From the NCBI RefSeq assembly GCF_025370105.1, contig NZ_JANQBK010000012.1, positions 1-64,000 of the forward strand: a stretch of 64,000 bases of DNA, given 5' to 3'. Source of the DNA: Sphingomonas hylomeconis. Its GTDB lineage: Bacteria > Pseudomonadota > Alphaproteobacteria > Sphingomonadales > Sphingomonadaceae. A program made the position numbers and the translations under genes. Under the pieces are notes generated by a model that ran no database searches, was not told the origin of the DNA, and saw only the letters and a program-made list of their open reading frames with translations. The stretch's first letter is position 1, and each line of letters starts with the position of its first letter. This document shows positions 23,993-32,702 of the stretch, piece by piece.

Positions 23993-24946
23993 GTGGACGT
24001 AGCGGACGATATGACCGGGGCGACGAGCGGGACGGGGCACCGTCTGGCGTCCAGTTCGGCGCGGCGGGCGCTCGACATCCTGGGTGACCGCTGGACGCTG
24101 ATGATCCTGCACTTGGCGTTCAAGCGCGTGCGGCGGTTCGACGATTTCCGTGCGCAGACCGGGATGGCGCGCAGCCTGCTCACCGATCGCCTGCGGCGCA
24201 TGGAGCTGGCCGGCATCATCCGCCGCGAACGCTATCAGGAGCGTCCGCCGCGCGACGAATATCGCCTTACGCCAATGGGGCTCGATCTGTTCGGCGCGTC
24301 GCTGATGATCATCCGCTGGGAAAAGCGCTGGTTTTTCGATCCGCGCGTGGATGTGCATGCGCTGCGTCATTCCTGCGGCAATGTCTTCCTGCCGGAACTG
24401 CGCTGCACGACCTGCGGCGAGGAGGTCGTCGCGCGCGACGTGATCGTCGAGGACGGCCCGGGCGCCGGCATGGAACCGCCGCAAAAGGCCCGCGCCCAGC
24501 GTCGCTCGATCATCGACCGGGGCGATCTTGCGCCGCACGAACGGATGCTCGAACGCGCGATCGAAGTGATCGGCGATCGCTGGACCGCCCAGACCATCGC
24601 CTCCGCCTTCAGCGGAGTCCGCCGCTTCGGCGCGTTCGAGGCGGATCTTGGCGTAGCGCCCAACATCCTGACCGATCGCCTGACCCGCCTCGTCGATCTC
24701 GGAATCCTGAAAAAAGAGCCGTACCAGCAAAAACCCGCGCGGTTCGATTACCGGCTCACCCCGGAAGGGCTCGATCTGTTTCCGCTGATCGTCGAACTGA
24801 TCCGCTGGGGCGATCGCTGGCTGTCGGGCACGGCCGGACCACCACAATTGTTGCGCCACCGCCCCTGTGGGACCCCGCTTGTCGCCGAGATACGATGCGA
24901 TCACTGCCACCGTCCCGTTGACGCTCAGTCGACCGCGATCGGTTGA
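23993..24946 (+). CDS. Tandem HxlR-family transcriptional regulator (two fused copies)
   Basis: A 317-residue protein made of two HxlR winged helices. Unit 1 (about 18-116) has ALDILGDRWTLMILHLAF and LLTDRLRRMELAGIIRRERY, followed by a Cys cluster C128, C138, C141. Unit 2 (about 182-280) has AIEVIGDRWTAQTIASAF and ILTDRLTRLVDLGILKKEPY, followed by C292, C302, C305. HxlR proteins normally bind DNA as homodimers, so this fusion should act as a built-in dimer with two zinc-ribbon-like appendages. It is the only regulator in the island and so the likely controller. GTG 23993 has GAAGAGG upstream; ATG 24011 is an alternative. Confidence 0.85.
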   Translation: MDVADDMTGATSGTGHRLASSSARRALDILGDRWTLMILHLAFKRVRRFDDFRAQTGMARSLLTDRLRRMELAGIIRRERYQERPPRDEYRLTPMGLDLFGASLMIIRWEKRWFFDPRVDVHALRHSCGNVFLPELRCTTCGEEVVARDVIVEDGPGAGMEPPQKARAQRRSIIDRGDLAPHERMLERAIEVIGDRWTAQTIASAFSGVRRFGAFEADLGVAPNILTDRLTRLVDLGILKKEPYQQKPARFDYRLTPEGLDLFPLIVELIRWGDRWLSGTAGPPQLLRHRPCGTPLVAEIRCDHCHRPVDAQSTAIG

Positions 24947-25589
24947 ACACGCCCAACCGGCGGCGATCCCCCACCCCGACCACGGCTAATGAATGCCCAT
25001 GGGCAGCAGCGCCCGCTGCCTCGAATGGCAAGTATCCGAGACCCGATCTAGCGCATGATCGAGGCCAGCTCCCGGAATCGATGCGGGCCACCGCAGCCTG
25101 TGTCAGCCGTCGATTTCCGGCAGCGAGCTGCCGGCAGAAACGCCATCGCGCTTCGACGAAGCCGTTTTGCTGACGCTTTAACTGCCCCGAACTTCCGCTT
25201 TGCCACGCTTGCTCCAACGCGATCGGGATCATGGCATGAACGGCCACTTCATCGGAATCCGTTAACAACAACCTAAGGATGCCTAAAATCCAGGAGGAAT
25301 ATTGTAAGGAATTAACCCGCCAAGTATCGATAGTTACCAAATGAAAATACGAGTAGTTCCTAACATATATCAATGTCCAAGATTATCTATGTCTTTTTGT
25401 TTCTAGGACGGAACAATAGATACACTTAAGCGCTTCCCGATTGAACGTACGAATATGCGCTCTTTGCATCCGACAGCGTTTGTTTTTCGTACCTCTCAAA
25501 AACGTCCGAAATCCGGAAATGATCGAGCTCGACGGCGCGTTGGCGTCTGGTCGGGCGTCGCACCTTTGCGACCGAACGGGGGCCTACCG
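24947..25589. other. Gene-free stretch between catabolic island and TPS locus
   Basis: No convincing gene is seen. A hairpin CCGGCAGCGAGCTGCCGG lies at 25117-25134. The segment 25242-25264 (ACGGCCACTTCATCGGAATC) resembles the end sequences of some IS21-family elements, but no transposase remnant is clear. From about 25270 to 25440 the sequence is AT-rich and probably holds the promoter of the secretion genes. Confidence 0.4.
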
Positions 25590-27248
25590 ATGAAAACTGG
25601 TTTCGTGACCATCGCGCTGCTGGCGACCGGCCAGGTGGCGACCGCGCAGCAAGTGCCCACCGCGGGCGCGCAGCTGCAGCAGATCCCGCCGGCGCTGGTG
25701 CTGCCGAAGACGGAACCGGAACTGACCGTCCAGACGCCGCCCGCCCCCGTCACCGATCCGGACGGCGCACGGATCCAGGTGTCGACGCTACGCGTCTCGG
25801 GCCAGACGCTGTTCGACGAGCCTACGCTAATCGCCGCCAGCGGCTTCGTCCCCGGCCGGGAAATGAACCTGGCCGAGCTGCGCACCGCCGCGGCCAACAT
25901 CGCCGGCTATTACAAGGCCCGCGGTTACTTTCTCGCCCAGGCCTATCTGCCGTCGCAGGACGTCAAGGCCGGCGTGGTGACGATCGCCGTGATCGAGGGC
26001 CGCTACGGTGCGATCGCGATCGACGATGGCCCGCTGCACCCGGGCATCGCCGCGGCGGTGCTCAGCGGGTTGGACAGCGGCGACGTCATTGCCAACGCCC
26101 CGCTCGAGCGCCGCCTGCTGCTCCTGTCCGACATTCCCGGCGTGGTCGCGCGCGGCACGCTGTCGCCCGGCGCGGCAGTCGGCACCTCCGATCTGTCGGT
26201 CGAGCTCGCCCCCGGCCGCCGCATCGACGGCAGCATCGAGGCCGACAATGCCGGCAACCGCTATACCGGCGCGTATCGCGGCGGCGGCACGATCAATCTC
26301 AACAATGCCACCGGGCGCGGCGACATGCTCAGCCTGCGCGTGCTCGCCTCGACCAGCGGCCTGGCGTACGGCCGGGTCAGCTATCAGGCGCCGGTCGGCA
26401 ATCTGACGCTGGGCGCGGCCTTTGCCTATTTCCGCTACGATCTCGGTCGCGAATTCAAGCGGCTGGATGCCAGCGGCGATGCGCAGATCGCCAGCCTGTA
26501 CGCCAGCTATCCGCTGATCCGCTCGCGTCGCGCCAATCTCTACGCGGTCGGCAATCTCGACGCCAAATGGTTCGACGATCGCATCGATCTGGTGTCGACC
26601 CGCTCGCGCAAGGCGAGCCAGGTGGCGACGCTCGGCCTCAACGGCAACGAGCGCGATACGTTCGGCGGCGGCGGGGCGAGCAACTTCTCGCTCGGCGTCT
26701 CGCTCGGCAATCTTACCCTGCGCAGCCCGCTCGAGCGGGCGGCGGATGCGCTCACCGCGCGCAGCGACGGGCGTTTCGCCAAGCTGCAGGGCGGCTTTGC
26801 GCGCATCCAGTCGCTGGCCGGGCCGCTGTCGCTGTACGGCACGGTGCGCGGTCAGCTCGCGTTCGACAATCTCGATACGTCGGAAAAGATGGAATTGGGC
26901 GGCGCGTACGGCGTGCGCGCCTATCCCGAGGGCGAAGCCTATGGTGATACGGGATATATCGCCACGGGCGAGGTCCGGCTGATGGTCACCGATTGGGCGC
27001 GCAGCTTCCCCGGCCAGGTCCAGCTGTTCGGCTTCGTCGATGCCGGGCAGGTCGATTACGCGCATCGCCCGTGGTTTGCTGGCGCCAACACCGCCACGCG
27101 CAGCGGCTTCGGTGGCGGCGTGGCGTGGATGACGCCGGGCAATTTCACGCTGAAGGGCAGCTACGCCCGCAAGATCGGCGACACCGCCGCCACCTCGGCG
27201 CCGGATCGCGACGGTCGCTTCTGGTTCCAGGTCTCCAAGCTCTTCTGA
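25590..27248 (+). CDS. Two-partner secretion outer-membrane transporter (TpsB/ShlB-FhaC family)
   Basis: A 552-residue protein with a signal peptide (MKTGFVTIALLATGQVATAQQ), POTRA-type region (about 65-200; IQVSTLRVSGQTLF, YKARGYFLAQAYLPSQDVKAGVVTIAVIEGRYG) and a C-terminal 16-strand barrel ending RFWFQVSKLF. The VRAYPEGEAYGDTG block matches the conserved loop 6 (VRGY) of the Omp85/TpsB superfamily. It should thread the TpsA partner, encoded 44 bases downstream, to the cell surface. ATG 25590 is chosen because a signal peptide follows directly. Confidence 0.9.
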   Translation: MKTGFVTIALLATGQVATAQQVPTAGAQLQQIPPALVLPKTEPELTVQTPPAPVTDPDGARIQVSTLRVSGQTLFDEPTLIAASGFVPGREMNLAELRTAAANIAGYYKARGYFLAQAYLPSQDVKAGVVTIAVIEGRYGAIAIDDGPLHPGIAAAVLSGLDSGDVIANAPLERRLLLLSDIPGVVARGTLSPGAAVGTSDLSVELAPGRRIDGSIEADNAGNRYTGAYRGGGTINLNNATGRGDMLSLRVLASTSGLAYGRVSYQAPVGNLTLGAAFAYFRYDLGREFKRLDASGDAQIASLYASYPLIRSRRANLYAVGNLDAKWFDDRIDLVSTRSRKASQVATLGLNGNERDTFGGGGASNFSLGVSLGNLTLRSPLERAADALTARSDGRFAKLQGGFARIQSLAGPLSLYGTVRGQLAFDNLDTSEKMELGGAYGVRAYPEGEAYGDTGYIATGEVRLMVTDWARSFPGQVQLFGFVDAGQVDYAHRPWFAGANTATRSGFGGGVAWMTPGNFTLKGSYARKIGDTAATSAPDRDGRFWFQVSKLF

Positions 27249-27292
27249 TCGCCTCCGCGCATCACCGGCACTCCCTTTTCAAGGATTTCGAC

Positions 27293-29788
27293 ATGAACGT
27301 CCTCCGCACCCGCCCTGCCCGCCTTTCTCCTGCCCGCCGCCTGCTGCTCGCCACGAGCGGTCTGGCCGGCGCCCTGTTGCTCGCCATCCCGGCCCAGGCG
27401 CAATCGCTGCCGACCAACGGCACCGTTGTGCAGGGTGCAGCCACGATGACCGGCTCGCCGACCAGCATGACGATCAACCAGTCGAGCCAGGCTGCCGTGA
27501 TCAACTGGGACAGCTTCAACATCGCGCAGGGCAACAGCGTGACGTTCGTGCAGCCCAATAGCACGTCAGTCGCGCTCAACCGGGTGACCGGGCCCGATGC
27601 CTCGCAGATCTTCGGCAATCTCAACGCCAACGGCCAGGTATTCCTGGTCAACCCGAACGGCGTGCTGTTCGGTGCCACATCGCAGGTCAATGTCGGCGGG
27701 CTCGTCGCCTCGACGCGCGACATCGCCGATGCGGATTTCATGGCCGGCAAATATCGCTTCGCCGGCACCGGCAACGGCGCGGTGCTCAACCAGGGCACGA
27801 TCAGCGCGGCAGATGGCGGCTATGTCGCCTTGCTCGGCGCCAAGGTCGGCAATGACGGCACGATCCAGGCGCGCTTCGGCACGGTGGCGCTGGCCGCCGG
27901 CAACGCGATGACCATGGATATTGCCGGTGACGGGCTGCTCAACGTCGTCGTCAACACCGGTGCGGTCGGCGCGCTGGCGCGCAACGGCGGGCTGATCCGC
28001 GCCGATGGCGGACACGTGCTGATGACCACCCAGGCCGCCGGCCAGTTGCTCGCCACCGTGGTCAACAATACCGGGGTGATCGAAGCGCGCACGATCGACA
28101 CGCGCGGCGGCGATATCCGCCTGCTCGGCGACATGCAGAGCGGCACGCTGAACCTCAGCGGGACGCTCGATGCCAGCGCGCCCAATGGCGGCAGCGGCGG
28201 TTTCATCGAAACCTCCGCCGCGCACGTCAATATCTCCGACACGGCCCATGTCTCGACTCTGTCCCCCACTGGTCTCACCGGCACCTGGCTGATCGATCCG
28301 CAGGATTTCATCATCGGCGCGGGCGGCAATATCTCGGGCGCCACGCTGTCGGCGCTGCTGGTCACCAACAGCGTGACGATCAGTACGCTGCCGACCGGTG
28401 ACGTGACCACGCCGGGTACGCCGCCGACCACCGAACTGGGCACCACGCTCTCCGGCAATGGCGACATCATCGTCAACGATGCAATCGCCTGGACCGCCAG
28501 CCCCAGCACCACGACGCTGCGCCTCAATGCGGTGCGCGACGTGATCATCAACAACTCGATCACCGCGACCAACGGCAATATCGTCGCCTGTTGCGGTCGC
28601 GACGTCACCGTAAATGCCGCGCTGACCACCACCAACGGCAGCATCCTGCTCAACGCCGGCCGCAACGTGAACGTGTTCCACGCCATGACCACGACCGACG
28701 GCAACATCGCGCTCTGTGCCGGTCATGACGTCAACATTGCCGCCGCCGTGACGCTGACCCGCGGCACCACGATCCCGTCGCAGAGCCTGGGCCTGCAATC
28801 CGGCCTGCTGATCATCGCCGGTGCCGATGGCACCGGTCCCGGTGTCGGCGGCGGCACATTGGTCGTCGCGCCGCTCACGCCGCCGATCACGGTGACCGGC
28901 CCGAATGCCGCGGTGGTGATCAACTACAACCCGGTCTCCTATGCCGCGCCGACCGACTTTGCCGGCTTCTTCACGCTGAGCCTCGGTGCTTCGGTGGTGC
29001 AGCGCATGCTGGTCTTCCCCGGCGGCACCAAGACTGCCGACGGATCGACCGCCGTGACGCTGAACGGGTTCAATTCGACCGCCACGTCCGGCCTGCCGGT
29101 CGGCGTCACGCTGGTCGCCGGGCCGAATGCCAGCGCGACGTTCGACAATGCCGATGCCAATGCCAATGTCGGCATTACTTTCAGCGGCTACAGTTTGGCG
29201 GGCGACAATGCCGGCCAATATGCGCTGGCCGGATCGTGCTGCGTCTCCACCTTCCGCACTACCGGGTCGATCATTGCCGCGGTCGTCGTGCCGCCGGTGG
29301 TGACACTCCCGGTGGTCACCCCGCCGGTCGTGGTCACGCCGCCCGTGGTGGTCACGCCGCCGGTCGTGACCCCGCCGGTGGTCACGCAACCCGAAGGCCC
29401 CAGCACCGGCACGCCCGGCGGGCCGACCGCCGGCTCGCCGTTGGGCAGCCCGATCATCGTTCCGCCAGGCACGACGCCGGGCGACCAGCCGGTGCCGCAA
29501 CCTGGCACGCCGGTGTCGCCGGTGACGAGCGTCGTCCCGGGTGTCGGCGTCGTCGGGACGGGCGTGCTGGTGCCGACCGATCAGCTCGAGACGCTGACGC
29601 CGGGCGCGCCCTTCACGCCGAACCAGCCATTCGCCCCGAATGGTCCCAATGGGCCGAATGGTCCCAACGGGCCGAACACGGTAACGCCGAACGGCGAAGT
29701 CGTTCAGCCGACCGATACGGTCCCGGCGCCGGTCGTGCCGGCCCGGCCGATCGTGCCGAGCCGTCCGGCCAAGCAGGATCGCAACTGA
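27293..29788 (+). CDS. TpsA exoprotein with filamentous-haemagglutinin N-terminal domain
   Basis: An 831-residue protein with a signal peptide (cleavage near AQAQS), then the TPS secretion domain (about 35-290) with SSQAAVINWDSFNIAQGNSVTF, NANGQVFLVNPNGVLFG and NVGGLVAST, the family motifs NPNGI and NxxG. Beta-helix repeats follow (ITATNGNIVACCGRDVTVNA, LTTTNGSILLNAGRNVNV). A YDG-like module is near GYSLAGDNAGQYAL. The tail is Pro/Val-rich (VVTPPVV repeats from about 29290) with an NGP repeat near 29640-29680. It is a probable surface adhesin and is short compared with FHA. No C-terminal membrane anchor is seen. Confidence 0.88.
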   Translation: MNVLRTRPARLSPARRLLLATSGLAGALLLAIPAQAQSLPTNGTVVQGAATMTGSPTSMTINQSSQAAVINWDSFNIAQGNSVTFVQPNSTSVALNRVTGPDASQIFGNLNANGQVFLVNPNGVLFGATSQVNVGGLVASTRDIADADFMAGKYRFAGTGNGAVLNQGTISAADGGYVALLGAKVGNDGTIQARFGTVALAAGNAMTMDIAGDGLLNVVVNTGAVGALARNGGLIRADGGHVLMTTQAAGQLLATVVNNTGVIEARTIDTRGGDIRLLGDMQSGTLNLSGTLDASAPNGGSGGFIETSAAHVNISDTAHVSTLSPTGLTGTWLIDPQDFIIGAGGNISGATLSALLVTNSVTISTLPTGDVTTPGTPPTTELGTTLSGNGDIIVNDAIAWTASPSTTTLRLNAVRDVIINNSITATNGNIVACCGRDVTVNAALTTTNGSILLNAGRNVNVFHAMTTTDGNIALCAGHDVNIAAAVTLTRGTTIPSQSLGLQSGLLIIAGADGTGPGVGGGTLVVAPLTPPITVTGPNAAVVINYNPVSYAAPTDFAGFFTLSLGASVVQRMLVFPGGTKTADGSTAVTLNGFNSTATSGLPVGVTLVAGPNASATFDNADANANVGITFSGYSLAGDNAGQYALAGSCCVSTFRTTGSIIAAVVVPPVVTLPVVTPPVVVTPPVVVTPPVVTPPVVTQPEGPSTGTPGGPTAGSPLGSPIIVPPGTTPGDQPVPQPGTPVSPVTSVVPGVGVVGTGVLVPTDQLETLTPGAPFTPNQPFAPNGPNGPNGPNGPNTVTPNGEVVQPTDTVPAPVVPARPIVPSRPAKQDRN

Positions 29789-29789
29789 T

Positions 29790-30428
29790 ATGATCCGCTC
29801 CGGGCTCATGCTGGGCATCCTGCTGAGCCTGGTCGTGACCGGTCCGGCGATCGCCGGGCCGGTCGCGGCGGACTTCGGTCGCGCCGCGCCGTCCGGCGAC
29901 ACGCGCCGGCTGGCCGATTGGGTGGTGCGCTCGCAGGACGCGCAGGGCCGCCCCTTCATCATTGTCGACAAGATCGGCGCGCGCGTCTTCGCCTTTGCGA
30001 CCGACGGCACGCTGCGCGGCGACACGCCGGCGCTGCTCGGCCTGGCCGAGGGCGACGTATCGCCGCCCGGGATCGGTGATCGCAAGCTCGCCGATATCGG
30101 CCCGGCCGATCGGATCACCCCCGCCGGCCGCTTCGAGGCGTCGATGGGGCGGAACCTGGCGCACGACATCCTGTGGGTCGATTACGATGCGGCGATCTCG
30201 CTGCACCGCGTCGCCACCGGCAATGCCGCCGAACATCGCCTGACCCGCCTCGCCACGGCCTCGACCCGCGACAACCGCGTCTCCTACGGCTGCATCAACG
30301 TGCCGGTGGCGTTTTACGAAACGATCGTCGCGCCCCTGTTCCGGCCGGCCAACGGCGTGGTCTATGTGCTGCCGGAACGCCGCCCCTTTGCCGACCTGTT
30401 CGCCGCGGCGATCGCCCCGCCCCCCTGA
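29790..30428 (+). CDS. L,D-transpeptidase-like (YkuD-related) secreted protein
   Basis: A 212-residue protein with a signal peptide (GLMLGILLSLVVTGPAIAGP). It has a YkuD-like catalytic layout: ISLHRVATG with His, then VSYGCINVPVAFYETIV, where the usual SHGC reads SYGC with the nucleophilic Cys kept. L,D-transpeptidases crosslink peptidoglycan or attach proteins to it in the periplasm. It starts one base after the TpsA stop, so it may be co-expressed and could tether or remodel the wall for the exoprotein; that link is inference. Confidence 0.8.
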   Translation: MIRSGLMLGILLSLVVTGPAIAGPVAADFGRAAPSGDTRRLADWVVRSQDAQGRPFIIVDKIGARVFAFATDGTLRGDTPALLGLAEGDVSPPGIGDRKLADIGPADRITPAGRFEASMGRNLAHDILWVDYDAAISLHRVATGNAAEHRLTRLATASTRDNRVSYGCINVPVAFYETIVAPLFRPANGVVYVLPERRPFADLFAAAIAPPP

Positions 30429-30497
30429 CGCCCCCCGTCATCCCAGAATTGCGCGCTGCGGCACGATGCCGACCCCCAAGCTATTGGAGCCGGGCGC

Positions 30498-30944
30498 ATG
30501 CCCCCCATCCTGTCCACCCTCACCGCCCTCGCGATCGCCCTGGCGATCGCCGCGCCCGTCGCCGCGCAACAGCAACGCGTCGCCGCGGGCGAACTGCGCC
30601 TCGCCGGCTATGCCGCGTCGTGCGGACCGATCGAGACCAGCGTGATGCATTTCGACGATATCGCCGCCTCGGCCGGCAGCCTGATCTATCTCAACCCGCG
30701 CCTGTTCGCGATGCCGCGCGCGCAGCAGATGTTCTGGTACATGCACGAATGCGGCCACCAGATGTTCGGCCCGAGCGAACGGGCGGCGGATTGCTGGTCG
30801 GTGCGCCAGGGGCGGCAGCAGGGCTGGCTGACCTTCCGCGAATTCGAACGCCTGGAGAGCATCATTGGCAGCCTGCCCGGCGACGCCACCCATGCCAGCG
30901 GCCCGGTGCGCGCCGCCTTCATGCGGCAATGCTATGCCGGCTAG
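30498..30944 (+). CDS. Secreted zincin-like protein with HExxH motif
   Basis: A 148-residue protein with a signal peptide (to about residue 24, APVAAQ). The HECGH sequence in FWYMHECGHQMFGPSERAADCWSV fits a zinc-metallopeptidase helix with a downstream acidic residue (E in SERAAD) as possible third ligand. Cysteines in AASCGP, HECGH, ADCW and RQCYAG may form disulfides. Enzyme activity is not proved by the motif alone. No family name is certain. Confidence 0.65.
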   Translation: MPPILSTLTALAIALAIAAPVAAQQQRVAAGELRLAGYAASCGPIETSVMHFDDIAASAGSLIYLNPRLFAMPRAQQMFWYMHECGHQMFGPSERAADCWSVRQGRQQGWLTFREFERLESIIGSLPGDATHASGPVRAAFMRQCYAG

Positions 30945-31027
30945 CGCCGCCCGACCCGAACGCTAACCGCTGGCCCGGCCGAAACGAACCGGTGGCCCGT
31001 GCCGCCGACCCGCGCTAGACCCGCGGC

Positions 31028-31570
31028 ATGACCCGCTTCACCGTCAACAACAATCCGGTCGAATACCGCATGGACCCGCAGACGCCGCTGCTCTGGGCGT
31101 TGCGCGACGCGTCCAATCTCACCGGCGCCAAATATGGCTGCGGCAACGGCCAGTGCGGCGCCTGCACCGTCGATATCGACGGCCAGGCGGTGATGGCGTG
31201 CCAGACCGCGATCGGCGCGATCGAAGGCAGCTTCGTCACCACGATCGAAGGGCTGTCGCGGGAGCGCGATCATCCCGTGCAGCTCGCCTTCATCGCCGGC
31301 AACGTCCCGCAATGCGGCTTCTGCATCCCGGGCATGATCATGGCCGCGGCGGTGCTGCTCAAGCGTAACCGCAATCCGAGCGAGGACGACATCCGCGCCG
31401 GGATCACCAATCTGTGTCGCTGCGGCGTCTATCCGCGGATCATCGATGCCGTGCTGGATGCCGCCCGCGTGCAGCGCGGCGATGGCGAGATCGCGGTCGG
31501 TGCCCCGCCCGGCACCAGCCCGGCGGACGCCGCGCGCCGCGTGCCCGCTTTGGTGCCGCCGGCGGACTGA
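31028..31570 (+). CDS. Orphan [2Fe-2S] subunit of a molybdenum hydroxylase (IorA-like)
   Basis: A 180-residue protein of the xanthine-oxidase small-subunit type. Cluster II is bound by CGNGQCGACTVD and a later Cys (MACQTA); cluster I by CGFCIPGMIMAA and CRCGVYPRI. It would pass electrons from a molybdopterin large subunit that oxidises isoquinoline, aldehydes or similar rings. No large subunit is next to it in this window, and the following gene is RcnB-like. Its C-terminal tail is about 20 residues longer than the minimal family form. Confidence 0.88.
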   Translation: MTRFTVNNNPVEYRMDPQTPLLWALRDASNLTGAKYGCGNGQCGACTVDIDGQAVMACQTAIGAIEGSFVTTIEGLSRERDHPVQLAFIAGNVPQCGFCIPGMIMAAAVLLKRNRNPSEDDIRAGITNLCRCGVYPRIIDAVLDAARVQRGDGEIAVGAPPGTSPADAARRVPALVPPAD

Positions 31571-31680
31571 TTCCTGTCGGATTGCTGACACATCAATTCA
31601 GCATCGCCTCATCCGCGAACGCGCACACCGCGTCTATCGACCGGGCGATCATTGCGCCGGCGTTTTCAAGGAAAACGTGC

Positions 31681-32622
31681 ATGCGTACTTCTCTTCTCGC
31701 GGCGCTGATGGCCGCAACCGCATTGATCCCCGGCGCTGCGATGGCGCAGCGGGGCGATCGTGGCGACAATCCCGGCTGGCAGCGTGGCGCACGCCAGGTG
31801 CAGGACGGCGATCGCGCGCCCCGCGCCCGGCCGCAGAACGAAGCGCGCCCCGAGCGGCCCCAGGCTCAGCCGCAGGCTCAGCCGCAGGAGGTGCGCACCC
31901 CGCCCCCGTCCCAGCCTGACGCCCGCCCGCAGCCCGCCGATGGCGGCGGGCGCGGCGCGTGGCGCGGCAATGACGGCGGCCGCCCCCGTGATCGCGGCCA
32001 GGGTGGCTTCCAGCCGCGGCCCGTGATTCAGCCGGGCGTCGCGCCGCAACCCAACCGCGACCGCAACGGCGGCGTCGATCGCGGTGGCCCGCGCGGCCCC
32101 GATCGCACCGTAATTCGCGGCGATGACAATCGCGGCCAATGGCGCGGCAATGACGGGCGCGGCAACGCCGATCGCGGCCAGTGGCGCGGTAACGACAATC
32201 GCGGCGGCCAATGGCGTGGCAACGACAATCGCGGCAACGTCGATCGCGGCCAATGGCGGGGCAACGACAATCGCGGCGGGCAGTGGCGCGGCAATGACGG
32301 GCGTGGCGGCAACTGGAACCGCAACTGGCGCCAGGACAATCGCTACGACTGGAATCGCCGTCGCCAGTATAACCGCAACGCCTATCATCTGCCGCGCTAT
32401 TACGCGCCGAGCGGCTGGCGCTACGGCTATCGCCGCTTCGATATCGGCTTCACGCTGAGCTCGCTGCTGTTCAACCAGAATTACTGGATCGGCGACGCGT
32501 CCTATTACGGCCTGCCGGAGGCCTATGGCGAGTATCGCTGGGTGCGCTATTACAACGATGCGCTGCTCGTCGATATCTATTCCGGCGAGGTGGTCGATAC
32601 GGTGTACGATATCTTCTGGTAA
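31681..32622 (+). CDS. RcnB-like periplasmic protein with GQWRGND repeats
   Basis: A 313-residue protein with a signal peptide (LIPGAAMAQ). A long low-complexity middle rich in Arg, Gly, Asn and Gln follows, then the RcnB domain (about 245-313; YYAPSGWRYGYRRFDIGF, EYRWVRYYNDALLVDIYSGEVVDTVYDIFW). RcnB family members are periplasmic and linked to Ni/Co homeostasis in E. coli; sphingomonads have several copies of unknown role. The start is an ATG following AAGGA. A strong terminator follows at 32641. Confidence 0.85.
   Translation: MRTSLLAALMAATALIPGAAMAQRGDRGDNPGWQRGARQVQDGDRAPRARPQNEARPERPQAQPQAQPQEVRTPPPSQPDARPQPADGGGRGAWRGNDGGRPRDRGQGGFQPRPVIQPGVAPQPNRDRNGGVDRGGPRGPDRTVIRGDDNRGQWRGNDGRGNADRGQWRGNDNRGGQWRGNDNRGNVDRGQWRGNDNRGGQWRGNDGRGGNWNRNWRQDNRYDWNRRRQYNRNAYHLPRYYAPSGWRYGYRRFDIGFTLSSLLFNQNYWIGDASYYGLPEAYGEYRWVRYYNDALLVDIYSGEVVDTVYDIFW
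32133..32309 (+). repeat. In-gene tandem repeats coding GQWRGNDNRG
   Basis: Five copies of the GQWRGND unit are spaced by NRG, GRGNADR or NRGNVDR inside the RcnB-like gene. The DNA is highly repetitive (GGCCAATGGCG units). Copy number is likely to vary among strains by slippage or recombination. Confidence 0.8.
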
Positions 32623-32640
32623 CGCAGACCGCATTTCCAG

Positions 32641-32673
32641 GGCCCGCCGGTGATCCGGCGGGCCTTGTTTTTT
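32641..32673 (+). terminator. Rho-independent terminator after RcnB-like gene
   Basis: A perfect 10-base stem (GGCCCGCCGG, loop TGAT, CCGGCGGGCC) is followed by TTGTTTTTT. It lies 18 bases after the RcnB stop. Confidence 0.9.
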
Positions 32674-32702
32674 ATGCCCGATGCAGCGATCTAGCCGTCG
32701 TC

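Noticed and set aside
24756..25373. A 205-codon minus-strand frame crossing the gene-free stretch
   Set aside because: It overlaps the end of the HxlR gene, has mixed codon use and no recognised domain. A transposase remnant was considered but no catalytic motif is seen.
27566..30169. An 867-codon minus-strand open frame
   Set aside because: Antisense to the TpsA and transpeptidase-like genes. GC skew at codon positions keeps it open, but it has no recognisable fold or start site.
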